Below are positions 51,072 through 62,775 of a DNA stretch of 64,000 nt, piece after piece. The stretch is from Pegea sp. RAD2-039. Its lineage: Eukaryota; Chordata; Thaliacea; Salpida; Salpidae. The stretch is from NCBI GenBank assembly GCA_034620365.1, contig JAQGEQ010000281.1, forward strand, positions 496,001-560,000, given 5' to 3'. How positions within the stretch are numbered: the first letter of the stretch is position 1; the number at the start of each line of letters is the position of its first letter. The notes beneath the pieces were generated by a model. It searched no databases. It saw nothing but the letters and a program-made list of their open reading frames with translations, and had not been told where the DNA came from. A program made the position numbers and the translations under genes.

Positions 51072-53847
51072 TTAAAATGGGAAATTTACACATATGTCAG
51101 GTACACATGGTTGATAGCTGACAACTACATGATCAATACAATGATTCGAACTCGCAACTTCTTTCCATTCATTTGTTACTTGATCGTAACATTCGACAAT
51201 TTGGAAATCACGACCATCTTCGTCTGGACCATCCTCTAGATCCCCTGTATCAATCAACGAGCTCATCACATTTATGCAAATTATTGTAAACATCGTTAAA
51301 ATGTTGATTAAAACGTTTTTCATTTCCAAATATAATAAAAATTTTACCAAAAACATAAATCTTCTTATTAAAGACAACAGCTTTTGGACATGCTCTCCAA
51401 TGATTCATACTTGCTACGAATTCCCAATTATCATTGAGGACATCGTATCTTTCAACAGTCTTTAAATATTCTTCATCATCCCAGCCACCAATGACGTAGA
51501 TATAGTTGCCAAGCGTGACTAATTCTGTGATGATTTTAGAATTAGTTATCATCATAAGATCAAAACGTCATCATGACGTCATCAGTCACCTGATCCATAT
51601 CTAGGTGTCAAAGTTGGTTTTACAGTGCTCCATTCGTCCTTCTGTGGATCATATTTCTTAAAAAAAGGAACCGAGTCCGTGATATCATTGTTGCCAAAAG
51701 CATACAACATGCGGTTGAAGACAGTGCAATCGTCAACTAAACGACAATCATTTAGTGAAGCTCTTTGCGTCCATTCATCAGTAATGGGATCGTATCTGGA
51801 AATAACAAAGTTTTTGGCAAATTAAGTTTTCGTTGAAAATGCCATTTCATCACTCACTTCATTAATTTGATTTCAACATCAGCTTTAATAATGAGGTACA
51901 ACTCATTGTCAATAACTTCTACTCTCTCATATGATAACCTCTCGCCTAAACTTTTGCATTGCTTCCACTCATTTGTGATTGGGTCGTATCTTGAAATTTA
52001 ATGACGTTATATTTATTTTGTAATGATGATCACACCATTTGTTTCATACAAACCTTTCTATGTCACCATTACGGGATAAATTTATTAACACATAAATGAA
52101 ACCGTTAATGACAACAGATTTTGAATAGTATAACGCATATGGAAGACACAAGTTTGGAAGCTTAAAGCGAACATCCGTTTCAGACAAACGAAACTCTGCA
52201 CTTTTCAATACTTTCTCAGTAGAACTATCGGGTTCAGTTATGACGTAGATCACCTGTGACGTCATATGTCAGTCGATGAAGTGAAAAGTATTTAATTAAA
52301 TAATCTTACCTGCGGAATATCAAGTTGTCTTGGCTTACTTTCAATTGTGATGTAAGCTTTGAGATCTTCAAGCACCTTGCTGAGATGTTCATAACAAGTA
52401 TTTCTAATTACATCACAATTTTCCAATTGCATAGAAATGAACCTTGGTTTTATCAAATGACAACGTACCTAGAGAAATCACAATTTTATACTCATAAGTC
52501 TACAACTTTATAGTTTTTAGATACTTACTTTTTTAATTAATTCTTTTAAGCAGTTTTGTCTTGAAGTTAAATCATATTTGATCCACTCTAGAAGAGCATT
52601 GAATACTTGGGATTCACAAACCACATGAAGCTCATTTTGAGTAATTACTTTAGAAATTACAGAGTCTGGTTGTAATTTGAATTTTTGAGTTTTTGAAATC
52701 TGGTGAATATCATTTGGTTAATCAAAAACTCGTCCTTATTAAATATAAAAAAACAAGATCAATAGAAATAACCAAATAAAAAATATTTCATAAATATTTA
52801 AGCTTGATGAAGTCGAGAAAATCTTTCTACATGAAAAGCTTTAGCCAGGAAAATAACAATTCTTCATTTTTTTACTTTTAGAAAGTTTTTTCCAATAAAT
52901 TTTTCAAATTTAGTTGAAAGCTCCATATATCCAAAATACTCAACAAACATTGCAAATTCGAAGCAGTTGTAAATGTCTATTTGACTTTCCAAAAAGCTGT
53001 AATTGATAAAGTATAGTTACAAAACTATTAAAAGAAACTGATTTATAAAACTATCTTACTTGCTACATAACTTCTCTAGACCATTTATTTGAAACATGGA
53101 ATCTGCAATCATGAGTCTCACAATATTTTCTTCATTGATTTGTATTTCTTTTGTGTGCAAATAATCAAAAAGAACAGAAAATACATTTGGGTCTACGTCA
53201 TTTATGGTAACTTCATCAGAATGTGCTTCTGTGAATCCACCTTAATAAATTCAAATAGTTTTTGTGATGATACATTTAGTTATTTTGTAACTGAAGTTGA
53301 ATCTTGAATCTAACTCACCACGAAACATAGCTTCAAAATAAGGTGAAGCAGCAGCTAAAACTCCTTTGTTACATTTGAAAGTTCGTTCAAAGCCATTCAA
53401 TTTCACTTTGATTAAAACATCACAAACCGGCGAATTTTCAAAAGAGTCATTTAGATTAAAGTGGCAACGATTATCCACTTCCATAAGTTCATTTCTAAAT
53501 GAATAACTAAAAACACAACCCCTTAATAAGTTGTTAGATCGATACGTAAATGAAATAAGAAAATTAACATTCCTTTTATTAATTGAGTAATACTGAAATC
53601 ACTCTAAGCCAGATAAAAAATCATAATAAAATCAAGTTAAAGCTGATAAGATTTAAGTTATTAATATCTTTCTAGATTCAACATAAATGACTTTTGTATC
53701 TGCTTTTATATTAATTAAAAAGTGAATATAATTAAATTTATTTAGAAAGCAATGTTAAGTAAATACACAAAATTCTATTAACCTGATATCATCTCTAGGT
53801 GGCACATTTGAATCAGAAACAACTTTAATCTTTGATCTTTCTGCCAT
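51072..53847 (-). CDS. BTB-BACK-Kelch protein (KLHL family)
   Basis: Eleven minus-strand exons: 53783-53847, 53319-53494, 53060-53240, 52876-52996, 52529-52699, 52310-52468, 52054-52253, 51858-51989, 51590-51795, 51348-51524, 51072-51244. All phases agree, giving 586 residues, the usual KLHL length. Residues about 35-140 are the BTB domain (CDVLIKVKLNG, then LAAASPYFEAMFRG); about 145-260 BACK (FLESQIDIYNCFEFA, VFNALLEWIKYD); the rest are six Kelch blades, best in ERYDPITNEWKQ, YIYVIGGWDDEEY and ERYDVLNDNWEFV. The first blades are degenerate. Family members act as substrate adaptors for cullin-3 ubiquitin ligases or bind actin; which applies here cannot be seen. Introns are 56-288 nt. TGACGTCA lies at 52257-52264 (spanning the exon 7 acceptor) and 51574-51581 (intron 9). 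Confidence 0.92.
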
Positions 53848-54544
53848 TTGGATCCAATTAAAGATTTCAGAAAAAAAAAATATATAGGAAGTATATGTAT
53901 ACGTATATATATACTGTTGATGAAACTGCTAAGGATAATATCTAGTATATCTCATAAAACAAATGTAGAATTTTATATAAAAATAATCAAAGAATTTACT
54001 ATATATAGAATTACAATTATAAAAAACAAAAATTCTAGAAACTTTACAACTATGAACATAAATTAAATAAATGTAATTCATTCTAGAAAACCAGTTCTTT
54101 GGTTGATGTAGCTAAAATTAATCAAAATGTATAATATAACAAATACTAAAATAAATCTAATATCAATAGAATATCCTCAAAAGTTAATAGATAAGTATTA
54201 AAGCATTATTTAATAACTGAAAAATGTTGATATTTTAAAGATTAAATATAAATACAAAAATTTAAATGTAAAAAATTATTCAACAAATCAACAATTGTTT
54301 GACTTTACTTGGTGTGAGTCGCCAGCTTGTTTATATAATGTTTATGGAAAAGCAATATAAAAAGTTAGCTTAATGTGAGATCTCAAATACCTCTCAAAAG
54401 AACCCAATAAATAAAAACACATTTGCCCATATATTTAAAGAATTTATAGTATTTGAAAAACCTCCTATACTAATAAACTAAGATAGACCCTTCCATTAAA
54501 TCTCTGTACAAAGATCTTTGTATAGTTTACAAGAAATCTATTTT
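53848..54544. other. AT-rich spacer, likely BTB-Kelch promoter
   Basis: The BTB-Kelch gene starts at 53847 on the minus strand, so its promoter should lie here. A TA-rich run (53880-53915) is visible. No gene is supported. Confidence 0.5.
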
Positions 54545-55490
54545 TAATTTCTATTTAGGAAGAGAAAGTGCAGTCTTATCTTCACCTTGCAAGAAAACGT
54601 TTTTTGGTTTCATAAGTCACAAACTTAAGGCGAGATCTCAGTTACCTCCCTTACTTGATAACAGCGACCAGCTTGTGATGGTACAAGAAAATAAAGCTGA
54701 GTTGCTAAACAATCAATTTAATGGCGTTTTTACAACCGATGATGGTAATACTCATTCTCTTTCCTACTCCGACATTCTTACAAATATCTCCGAGATGTTA
54801 GATCTTGACATAACGGTCAATTTGGTATTTAAGGCTATTTTTTGATTAAAATGATCAGTTTCCAACACCCCAGATCAGATCCCAGCTTTATTTTTAAGAA
54901 AAACTACTTCCTTTTTATTACTACCTTTATCGCTTTTCTTTAACATGACTTTGTGGCGAGGTAGACTTCCACAAATTTGGTAGAAAGTTATTACTGTTTT
55001 ATTACTCCAACTCATAAGTATGGTCCCAGAAACACCACACTTAACTACAAACCAGTTTCGCTGACTTCAGTTATTTGCAGAACTCAAGAGCATATCATTC
55101 ACAATCATATGACCAGTCATTTGATGGAGAACCATCTAATATCTGATGTCCAACATGGCTTTGTGAAGTGGAGATCTTCCATGACTCAACATCTCATTTT
55201 TCTTAATGAGCTTACAGCCCATTATGAAATTAAGACTCCCTGTGACATCATATACCTCGATTTTGCTAAAGCGTTTGATTATGTCCCACACACTAAGCTC
55301 GTTACTGTATTGAAAAACTTAAAAATCAACATCTTTATCTTACAGTGGTTGGAAAATTACCTTTCAGGTAGAACCCAACAAACTCGTGTATAAAAAGATC
55401 TGTATCTACTTTTAAACAAATCACTAGTGGTGTTCCTCAGAGTTCTGTTCTGGGTCCCCTTATCTTTTTTCATTTTCATTGGAGAACTCA
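54545..55490 (+). mobile_element. CR1/Jockey-type LINE fragment, second copy
   Basis: The inter-domain linker (LLDNSDQLVMVQENKAELLN, SDILTNISEMLDLD) at about 54650-54830 is followed by reverse-transcriptase blocks: NYKPVSLTSVICRTQEHI, HGFVKWRSSMTQHL, CDIIYLDFAKAFDYVPHTK, and GVPQSSVLGPLIF at about 55430. It has the part missing from the copy at 44-45 kb but no endonuclease. Stops and frame changes break the frame at several points (for example after LVFKAIF, near 54842, and around 54980), and it ends before the FADD catalytic box. 55490-55740 may be its degraded 3' end. Confidence 0.8.
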
Positions 55491-55849
55491 TCAGAAGACT
55501 AGTATCTCAACGAATATCTTCGTTATATATATCTTCTTTCAACAAATAGACTAACTAAAGAGGGATTCTTGTGTTGACAGCAACAAGTAGAAGCTTTTTA
55601 TCTGGAAACAACCTACCAGCGCTACTCTAAGTAGTCAACTAGTTTTTAAATATGCTCATTAAAGAGAAGCTTCTATTCAAGAACCACGTGACTTGGTGTA
55701 CCTTAACACAGAAGTCGATCTCTTGTCTCATATTTCGATTAAAAAGATTAAAATTAAAACTTTACTTTAAGATAAAAAGTTTGTGTCAATCCAAATTTTG
55801 TCATTAAAATTTCTAAAAAAATTTTTTAACAATTTTAAGCTGCTTTCAT

Positions 55850-55923
<74 letters not shown>
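55850..55923 (+). tRNA. tRNA-Asn (GTT), second copy
   Basis: All 74 nt are identical to the tRNA-Asn at 45538, with the GTT anticodon at 55884-55886 and a TTTT run soon after the 3' end. About 110 bp on the 5' side ('catatttcgatt..') also match the first copy, so the gene was duplicated as part of a larger block. Confidence 0.96.
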
Positions 55924-55924
<1 letters not shown>

Positions 55925-56785
55925 ATCGTTTTGCTTTTTATTACAGTTTTCAAATATTATGAAAATGTTGTTTAAAAAACTTTGAAATAATTTTGTTTTA
56001 ATTTAACTTGATATAATAAATGAATTTTATCTTTAGCCTGTAAAATTGTTGACTGCAACCAGGTGTAATAATAATATAAATTATTACACTAATCTGCAAT
56101 AATTTTGATTTTAATTAATATCCAAGTTGTTAAATTATAAATATTAAATATCTAAGTTTTTAAGTCATAAGACAAAATGTTTGTTGAAAAAATTTCAAAA
56201 CTTTCAGGAGATAAAAAACGATGAAACGCTTAAAATACGAGAAATAGAAGAAGTTAAAACTAAATCAATTCTTAAAAAAAGACTTGTTGATGAAGATATT
56301 AATGATAAAACTGTAAGTATCAACTAAACTTCAGTTTTGATTGTGATTTGTTCCAGATAAAGTTGTTTTAATTTATTAATTTGTAAAATAATTGTTGTTC
56401 AATAAATTTTTATTTGTAATATAAATTAAGGTTTTGTACAACTAAATTGATTTATTTGAGTTTCTATTAATTGCTTAAAATATTTAGTTGCATCTCGATG
56501 ACGTTTCCTTCTACAATTCATGATTAATTTAAACAGTTTAATTTATAGTAATAGAGGCCTACTTCGGCCAAGAACGGTCATGCAGGTTGTGTGCTTTCTA
56601 TCTTTTATTTGTTTGCAGAATTGAGAGCGCCATTCGGAGCGATCTGATGCGATATCCTCCTAATTTTTGGTATTGAAATCGAGCGATTTCATATCGCGTT
56701 TGCAAGTATCTTTAAAGCGAAAACTTTTATTCTTAAAATAGTAAAAATGGTTTTGGTGTTTCGAGCACAGGTGGACACATAATAT
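55924..56785 (+). pseudogene. Internally deleted remnant of the 13-exon gene block
   Basis: The start matches 45750-45925, then jumps to the intron before the exon at 48798, losing nine coding exons. One exon survives whole at 56208-56312 (105 nt, ctttcag acceptor and gtaag donor), encoding the Lys/Glu helix with a few substitutions. The last three exons are then lost and the sequence rejoins the 49.66-kb region, ending with the GC-richer island at 56551-56785. It is a remnant with two large deletions, not a gene. Confidence 0.8.
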
Positions 56786-56787
56786 CG

Positions 56788-56902
56788 TAAAGTTCATAAA
56801 ACCCGGGTTGAAGGGCCTGTGTTTAAATTAAAGCCGGAATTGAAGCCTCGCGAACAGTTTGTCACTGTACTCAGTGTCGCTCTGACAGTTCCTGCGAAAT
56901 AA
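56788..56902 (+). CDS. Possible exon of an unknown gene
   Basis: An open plus frame ends EGPVFKLKPELKPREQ, FVTVLSVALTVPAK, stop. CpG-containing codons and low AT set it apart from its surroundings. It begins at the exact point where this copy of the island stops matching the others. The opposite strand is also open for 68 codons, so the strand is not settled. Confidence 0.3.
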
Positions 56903-57339
56903 AACATTATTTCGGTCAATTTCGTTAAACGCCATTTTCTGCAAAAATTTAAAACCTTCAAAAATAAACTTTTAATATTTTGAACCATTCTAAATTTCAT
57001 AAATTATAAATCAGATGAAATTAATAGATAATAAATAAATAATTAAATTGAATTTTGGGTATTTTGAGAATTGCGTTTTTGGTTTCTAATTTTTAAATTT
57101 AAATAAATTTCTTTAAAATTTATTACATCATCGTTTACAAGTTGATTAAAAAATTCAACAAAACTACTCGACTAAGACCCTGCAGCCTTTCTCGCGTTCT
57201 CATTGGCAGATATCACCGACTATATCAACGTTTAACTCGTTTCGCGAAGTCGTGAGAAGCAAACGATGATTTGGCGAAGCAATTTTCAGATCGATTTCTT
57301 GTTCCAAACACCGCTTGTCTTGATCAGTTGATTGAATTG
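56903..57339. other. Spacer with a second CpG-containing patch
   Basis: 56903-57170 is AT-rich and empty. 57175-57320 is GC-richer with several CG steps; the minus strand reads EQEIDLKIASPNHRLLLTTS and continues open for about 35 codons, while the plus strand is open after a ctgcag. Either could be an exon relic. No call made. Confidence 0.35.
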
Positions 57340-58079
57340 ATTTAACAATCTGATCCTCATCCCCCTCTTTATCTTCACCTGATCTTTATCTTTATCTGAT
57401 CTTCATCTTCTTCTGATCCTTTTCTTTACTTGATCTTCATCTTTACCTGATCCTTGTCTGTATCTGATCCTCATCTTCATCTCATCTTTACTTGATCTTC
57501 ATCTGATCCTCATCTGATCCTCATCTGATCCTCATCTGATCCTCATCTGATCTTCATCTGATCTTCATCTGATCCTCATCTGATCCTCATCTGATCTTCT
57601 TCTGATCCTCATCTGATCTTCATCTGATCTTCATCTGATCTTCATCTGATCTTCATCTGATCCTCATCTTCATCTTCACCTGATCATTATCTTTATCTGA
57701 TCTTCATCCTCATCTTATCCTCATTTTCACTTGATCCTCATCTTCACCTAATTTTCATCTTCATCTGATCCTCATCTTCATCTGATCCTCATCTTCACCT
57801 TATCCTGATCTTCATCTTCATCTTGATCCTCATCTTCACCTGATCCTCATATGAACTAATCCTCATCTTCCTCTGATCCTTTTCTTTACCTGATATTCAT
57901 CTTCACCTGATCCTGATCCTCATCTTCATCTGATCCTTGTCTTTATCTGATCCTCATCTTCATCTCATCTTCATCTCATCTTTACTTGATCTTCATCTGA
58001 TCCTCTTCTGATCCTCATCTGATCCTCATCTGATCTTCATCTGATCTTCATCTGATCTTCATCTGATCTTCATCTGATC
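57340..58079 (+). repeat. 11-bp minisatellite (TGATCYTCATC)n
   Basis: About 740 bp of imperfect tandem copies of TGATCCTCATC/TGATCTTCATC with interspersed TTCATC and TTCACC variants; cleanest at 57500-57660 and 57990-58080. The period is not a multiple of three, so it is not coding. It abuts the open stretch at 58080 directly. Confidence 0.9.
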
Positions 58080-58503
58080 CTGAAGCGCACGAAGGTGGTG
58101 TACGCCGGATTCGACGCAAAAGTGTCGCGAAGCGTTCTTCGCGCTCAAGCCAAATATGGAACTAAAAGTACAAATGGTAAACTCACTAAAGGTTGGTGAT
58201 GACGTCACATCGTCGTTACGTCACTCAAGCTTCGAATCGAAACAGCTCATCAGATGACGTCATCGTTGTTTACGTCAGCAGCGGCGCGAATGAAAGCGGA
58301 ATCGACGCGAATTCGAATGAATGTTCCGGTTGGCCGCATCGTGGATTCCGATGTTGATTCGAGACGCGCCAACTCCAACAAAAAGAAACATAAGCGACAT
58401 CTCGTGGTTGGTTGTCATAGCAACCGACAATTCTTCTTCTGCAGCTCAATTTGCTCCTTTGATGCGTAAGACTCTGAAATCGATGGGTCAACTTCGAAAC
58501 TGA
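58080..58503 (+). CDS. Possible exons of an unknown basic protein in a GC-rich island
   Basis: 58080-58176 is open in plus (LKRTKVVYAGFDAKVSRS, then VLRAQAKYGTKSTN) and ends at a gtaaac donor in phase 1. After a tttacgtcag acceptor the frame at 58254-58469 continues in phase as AAARMKAESTRIRMNVPVGR and then NSNKKKHKRHLVV. A 34-nt gttgtc..ctgcag gap could join it to FAPLMRKTLKSMGQLRN and a stop at 58503. Composition is strongly unlike the rest of the window. The 5' end is missing where the minisatellite begins. I recognise no family; the exon model is a guess built on phase agreement. Confidence 0.35.
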
Positions 58504-58511
58504 TGACGTCA
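58200..58511. promoter_or_regulatory. Cluster of TGACGTCA (CRE/ATF-type) sites
   Basis: Perfect TGACGTCA palindromes occur at 58200-58207, 58255-58262 and 58504-58511, with two further TACGTCA sites near 58217 and 58271. Five ACGTCA cores in about 310 bp is far above expectation in AT-rich DNA. Binding by bZIP proteins is family knowledge; use as a promoter here is inference. Confidence 0.45.
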
Positions 58512-58720
58512 CTGACGCGATTTTGCGCCTCTCTCTTTTTCCATTTTTCTCTTTTTAAATTTAATGATTAAATTAAATTTTAATTAAAAAGTTTTTTGTT
58601 TTAAATCTTTGTAATTAGCTAAATTTACACAAGTTTGTAAAAAAAAAAATATTTTAGCAAACTTTCAGTTTATCTAAAATATAGAATTATAATTTTCTGA
58701 AAAATCATCCTTAAATTAAA

Positions 58721-58796
58721 CAAGGTTCTGGGACTCGTACCAGGGACCAATGTACTAAGAGACCCTATTTCTTAACTACTGAGATAGCTGGACTTG
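58721..58796 (-). other. tRNA-like fossil
   Basis: The minus strand reads a D-stem-like CTAT..ATAG pair, then TCAGTAGTTAAG, and later a B-box-like GGTACGAGTCC with a CTGG/CCAG T stem. The anticodon stem does not pair, so this is not a working tRNA. It may be a tRNA pseudogene or a tRNA-derived SINE head. Confidence 0.3.
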
Positions 58797-59332
58797 TAAT
58801 ATATTCGAATAATTGCACAATTTTAGAATCATAAATTATTGTTATTAAAACGTTTAAAACCAATATTTCATAATAAATATTTGTGAATTAGATTTACAAT
58901 TGCTTAAAACTCAGTTTAGTAAAAGTAATTTTACAAGAATAACACAAAACAATAAAAGTTTTGAATTAATTTTAATAAGAATTATGAAAGTAAGGAGTTA
59001 ATTAAGTTTTTTTATTTTTATTTATTTCAATAAATGCGAAGGAGGGTGCTTGAAGAGAGCATCTCTCGCTAACACATCTTCTCACAAATAATATCTATTA
59101 AGTTAGTTTAATAACTATTTATGATTTAGATTTAATGCTGGATATGGTTTAGTAACAATAATATTACAAGATTAATAAAAATAATGAAAATGTTGTATAA
59201 GTTTCGACTAATTTATGAAAAGATTTGAAATAATTTTGTTTTAAACAATATTTAACTTTATTTAATAAATAAATTTTATCTGTAGTCTTTAAAATTGTTG
59301 ACTGCAACCAGGTGTAATGATCACATCAATTA

Positions 59333-59340
59333 TTACGTCA
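59333..59340. promoter_or_regulatory. CRE-like TTACGTCA upstream of the second gene copy
   Basis: Same site and surroundings as at 45925, about 50 nt before the candidate leader exon of this copy. Confidence 0.3.
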
Positions 59341-59785
59341 TAATCATAAAATGATACTTTAAGTTAAAAGTGAATTTTTTTTTCTAGTTTATTGAGTTTA
59401 CAGGTAAGTCGTTGTTTTTATTTATTAAAACTTAAAATATTCTAATTGAACGCTTTTTAATTTATTATAATTTTTGTTTTGAATACATTAACTTATTGCT
59501 AGTTTACATAAGCTAGATGTAAACATGAAATTAAATTGATTACATAACTTTTACTAGTTGATCGACTTTTGATAAACATTTTATAAATATTTAAATATTC
59601 AAAGTTAAAAAGTTAGTAGCCTTAATAAATCGTTAAATTAGTTCAATTAGTAAGTACTTCAAGTAATTACTTTAAAAATTGAATAAATATTTAAATATTC
59701 AAAATTCTAATAAAAATTGAAAACTTAATTTTCAGAATTATTATTTTCATTTTGAGCTTTACTTGTAAATAACTTTTCTATTGAA

Positions 59786-62775
59786 ATGGAAATTCAACCA
59801 ATTAGTATGACTGAAGTAAGTTTATTACTTTTATTTTTAAACTTTGTATTACATTTATATCAAATAAAGCTACAATAACATAGACTTTTATACTGTGATA
59901 TCAATTAGGTTTGTTTAATTAAGTTTATTTTACTTCGTTTTAATATTGATAAAGTTATGTTTAGTAATTAAAGTATTTTTTTTATTTTTTTTATTTAATC
60001 ATTTAAGATATAAACAAATAAGTTGATTTTAATTCAAACAAAACAACTAACTATTTAATTTATCTATTTGTTATAGTGTGGAGAAACTATTTCAACCAAT
60101 AAAAGCTTGAATAAAAAAGCTCTAACATGGTTCATTTCATTTGATAAACCAAATGAACATCCAAATAACAATAAAATTCACCAAAAGGTTTGCTACTTAG
60201 TCTAATTTAAGTAATTATTTTATCTTTTGAATATTGTAATTTTTGTAAGAATATATTTTTAACATATCTAGTATTGTAAGTACTTTCACATAATTATTAA
60301 TGTATCTTTTAGGTAGTTATAAATGTATACTTTCACATAAAATACTATCACCTAATTAAAATTATTAATGTATAATTTAATTTCAATTTATTATCTATTA
60401 ACTAACTGTTTAAAAACTCAAAAAGTTAAACTGTACACTGGACAAAACTAACATTACTTGAAATAACTTAAATACCAATAAATAACTTTTAAATAAAAAT
60501 GATTTTTTATTCAGAGTTTTTCAATGGCCGAGTTTTTTAGATCAGTCTACATAAGATTTCCGGTAAGAATATTTTTCTGAAAAATATTTTGAGAATCTTT
60601 AGTTACTAGTAATTATTTGATACTTAGAAAAACTTTGTTGATAATATAAAGTATCACATAAATCATTAGAAAATGAAAATTTAGAATATCAAAAGTTAGA
60701 TATAAAAAGTTAAGTTTTCTTAAATGGTATAATTTTTATAGAACTGAAAAATGTTTATTAAAAACGAATAATTATTAAAAAATTTTAATAAAATATAAAT
60801 TTGCTAAAATAAAAATTTTTATTCAGGTTAAATATAGCGACCGAATGTCAAGTAAGTGTTTATCTAACTAATATTCTATTTTAAGTTTCTAAATTTGTAG
60901 AAATTTTGTAAATTTAAATTGTTGTTGTATCTTACTAACTATCATAAAACTATCTGATAAAAATGATTATAAAAATTAGTTTCTTGATTTGATATTTAAA
61001 ACTATTTTCAATTTTAGTTCATTCTATTCAAGTTGAGTTGTTTGAAAATATTCATCTTCAAATGAAACAAACTAATGTTTTGATGGTGATTAAAAGTTCT
61101 TTTTGATTAAAAGTTCTTCTCTGAAATTCTTTTAATGCTGCTCAAAATGCTTCTGTAGTAATTTAAATAATTATGTTTAAAAAAAAAAATAGAAAAATAA
61201 AAACTTATTTTAACAATAATAGAAATAGAATAAGTATACAATTTCTGATTAGTGATGATTAATTTATTTGTGTTTTGACTTTTACTAATTCTATGCAATT
61301 CTTATTTTAAAGAATATTAACATCTGGAAAACCTTTACAACCAGCAGTAAGTTTTTTTTGGTTGTTTCTAGAATAAGTTGTTATTTAATCAAGTTCAGAA
61401 TCAATTTTATTACAATTTTGTAATCAATTTTTATAGTTTAACAATAGATCTTTTTTATTAAGGTTTAAAAGAACTTTTACAAAATAATACTTTAAGATTT
61501 GGTTTGACTTAACTTCACTAACTAATATTTTGTTAATTTTTTCAGTAAATGCAGAGCAAATGACATTAGATGATTATATAACAGTCAAAGTAAGTTTGCA
61601 CTGATATAAACTACAATTGTTGTATATCCAATTTATATCCTTAAAAAATGCAAATACTAAACAAAACGTTTAATTAAAAAGATTAAATGTTTTCATTTAC
61701 TTAATAATTTTATCAAAGTTACTTTTTGGTACAAGTTTTGTCCGTTTTAAATATTTGTTTTAACTTACAGTGCAACCAAATGGTTTCTAGAAAACTTTTA
61801 AAGAAGCAACTAAATGTAAGTTTTGCTTCAATTGTAGAAAAGTTTTTTTTATCTTTCTTATTATTAAGAAATTTTGATTTAGTTTAAAAGTTTTAATCTA
61901 ACATTTTTCTAACAGCTTTGAAAACGGTAAAAGTAAAAGATATTAATTTTGTTTTAAACTAGTGTGAAGCAGAAACTTAAATAAACATAAAATATACAAA
62001 AAATAAATGTTTATTCAATTTTGAGATATTTGTTAACAAATTGGTGCTAACAGAAATGTTTTTTTCATGAATAAAAAAACGTTTGAGACGATGTACTCAA
62101 GATTGAATGTAAGCAATGATAAAGATTATAAGAAAATTGATGATTTGAATGTAAGCAGTAATTTGTTATTATACTTTGCAATAACTTTGATTTTTAATTA
62201 ATGTCTAAGTTGTTAAATCATAAAACAAATTGTTTCTTGAATAAGTTTCACAACTTCAGGAAATAAAAAACGATGAAACGATTAAAATACGAGAAATAGA
62301 AGAAGTTAAAATCAGATCAATTCTTAAACAAAGACTTGTTGATGAAGATATTAATGATAAAACTGTAAGTATCAACTAAAATTCAGTTTTGATGGTTATT
62401 AGTTCCAAATAGAATTGTTTTAATTTATCTGTTTGTAAATTTATTGTTGTTAAATAAATGTTTATTTGTAATATAAACAGATAATAGCAAAAGAAATGAA
62501 ACATGTCAAGTTCACTCCAGAAATTAAAAGGAAATATGTAAGTTTCAATTATTTAATTATTATTTTGTTTATAATATTTGATTTATTGGCTTTCAGAGAT
62601 GGAAGAGGTTTAAGAAATGTCTTTTAAACTTTGTCACTTTGAAATGTTTTCGAAGAAGTAAGTTGTAAGATTTCTTAGATTTTTATATTTAGTAACTTTT
62701 GATATATTTTCAGAAAAAAGAGGTTATGATTTCGACTTTAGATTTGAAAGCTTAGATTATTATTATTATTATTGA
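59786..62775 (+). pseudogene. Second copy of the 13-exon gene, damaged
   Basis: Exons match the first copy in order and length: 59786-59815 (with an extra in-frame ATG seven codons upstream), 60077-60187, 60515-60562, 60827-60851, 61018-61085, 61313-61346, 61546-61589, 61771-61815, about 62040-62150, 62260-62364, 62481-62537, 62597-62657, 62714-62775. At the ninth exon the acceptor ttaacag has become ttaacaa; using the next AG (ctaacag) drops 14 nt and shifts the frame into an early stop. The other exons stay open and the C-terminal Tyr run is one residue longer. A truncated product or a rescuing splice site is possible, so decay may be recent. Confidence 0.7.

Larger units (their letters stand above)
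58504..59785. other. AT-rich spacer and start of the second 4.8-kb block
   Basis: 58512-59170 is AT-rich apart from the tRNA-like stretch at 58721 and a dispersed repeat at 59036-59115 ('gcgaaggagggtgcttgaag'). From about 59186 the sequence matches 45781 onward, including the 16-nt candidate leader exon. Confidence 0.6.

Noticed and set aside
44025-55490. The reverse-transcriptase stretches as parts of an LTR element
   Set aside because: No long terminal repeats, gag or integrase; the AP-endonuclease-type domain and the motif set fit a non-LTR LINE.
58270-58512. An 80-codon minus-strand frame opposite the possible exons at 58.1-58.5 kb
   Set aside because: The plus strand has phased donor and acceptor sites and a longer combined frame; the minus frame has neither. 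Strand choice is still weak.
58721-58796. A functional tRNA on the minus strand
   Set aside because: D and T arms can be drawn but the anticodon stem does not pair and the acceptor stem is only about four pairs.
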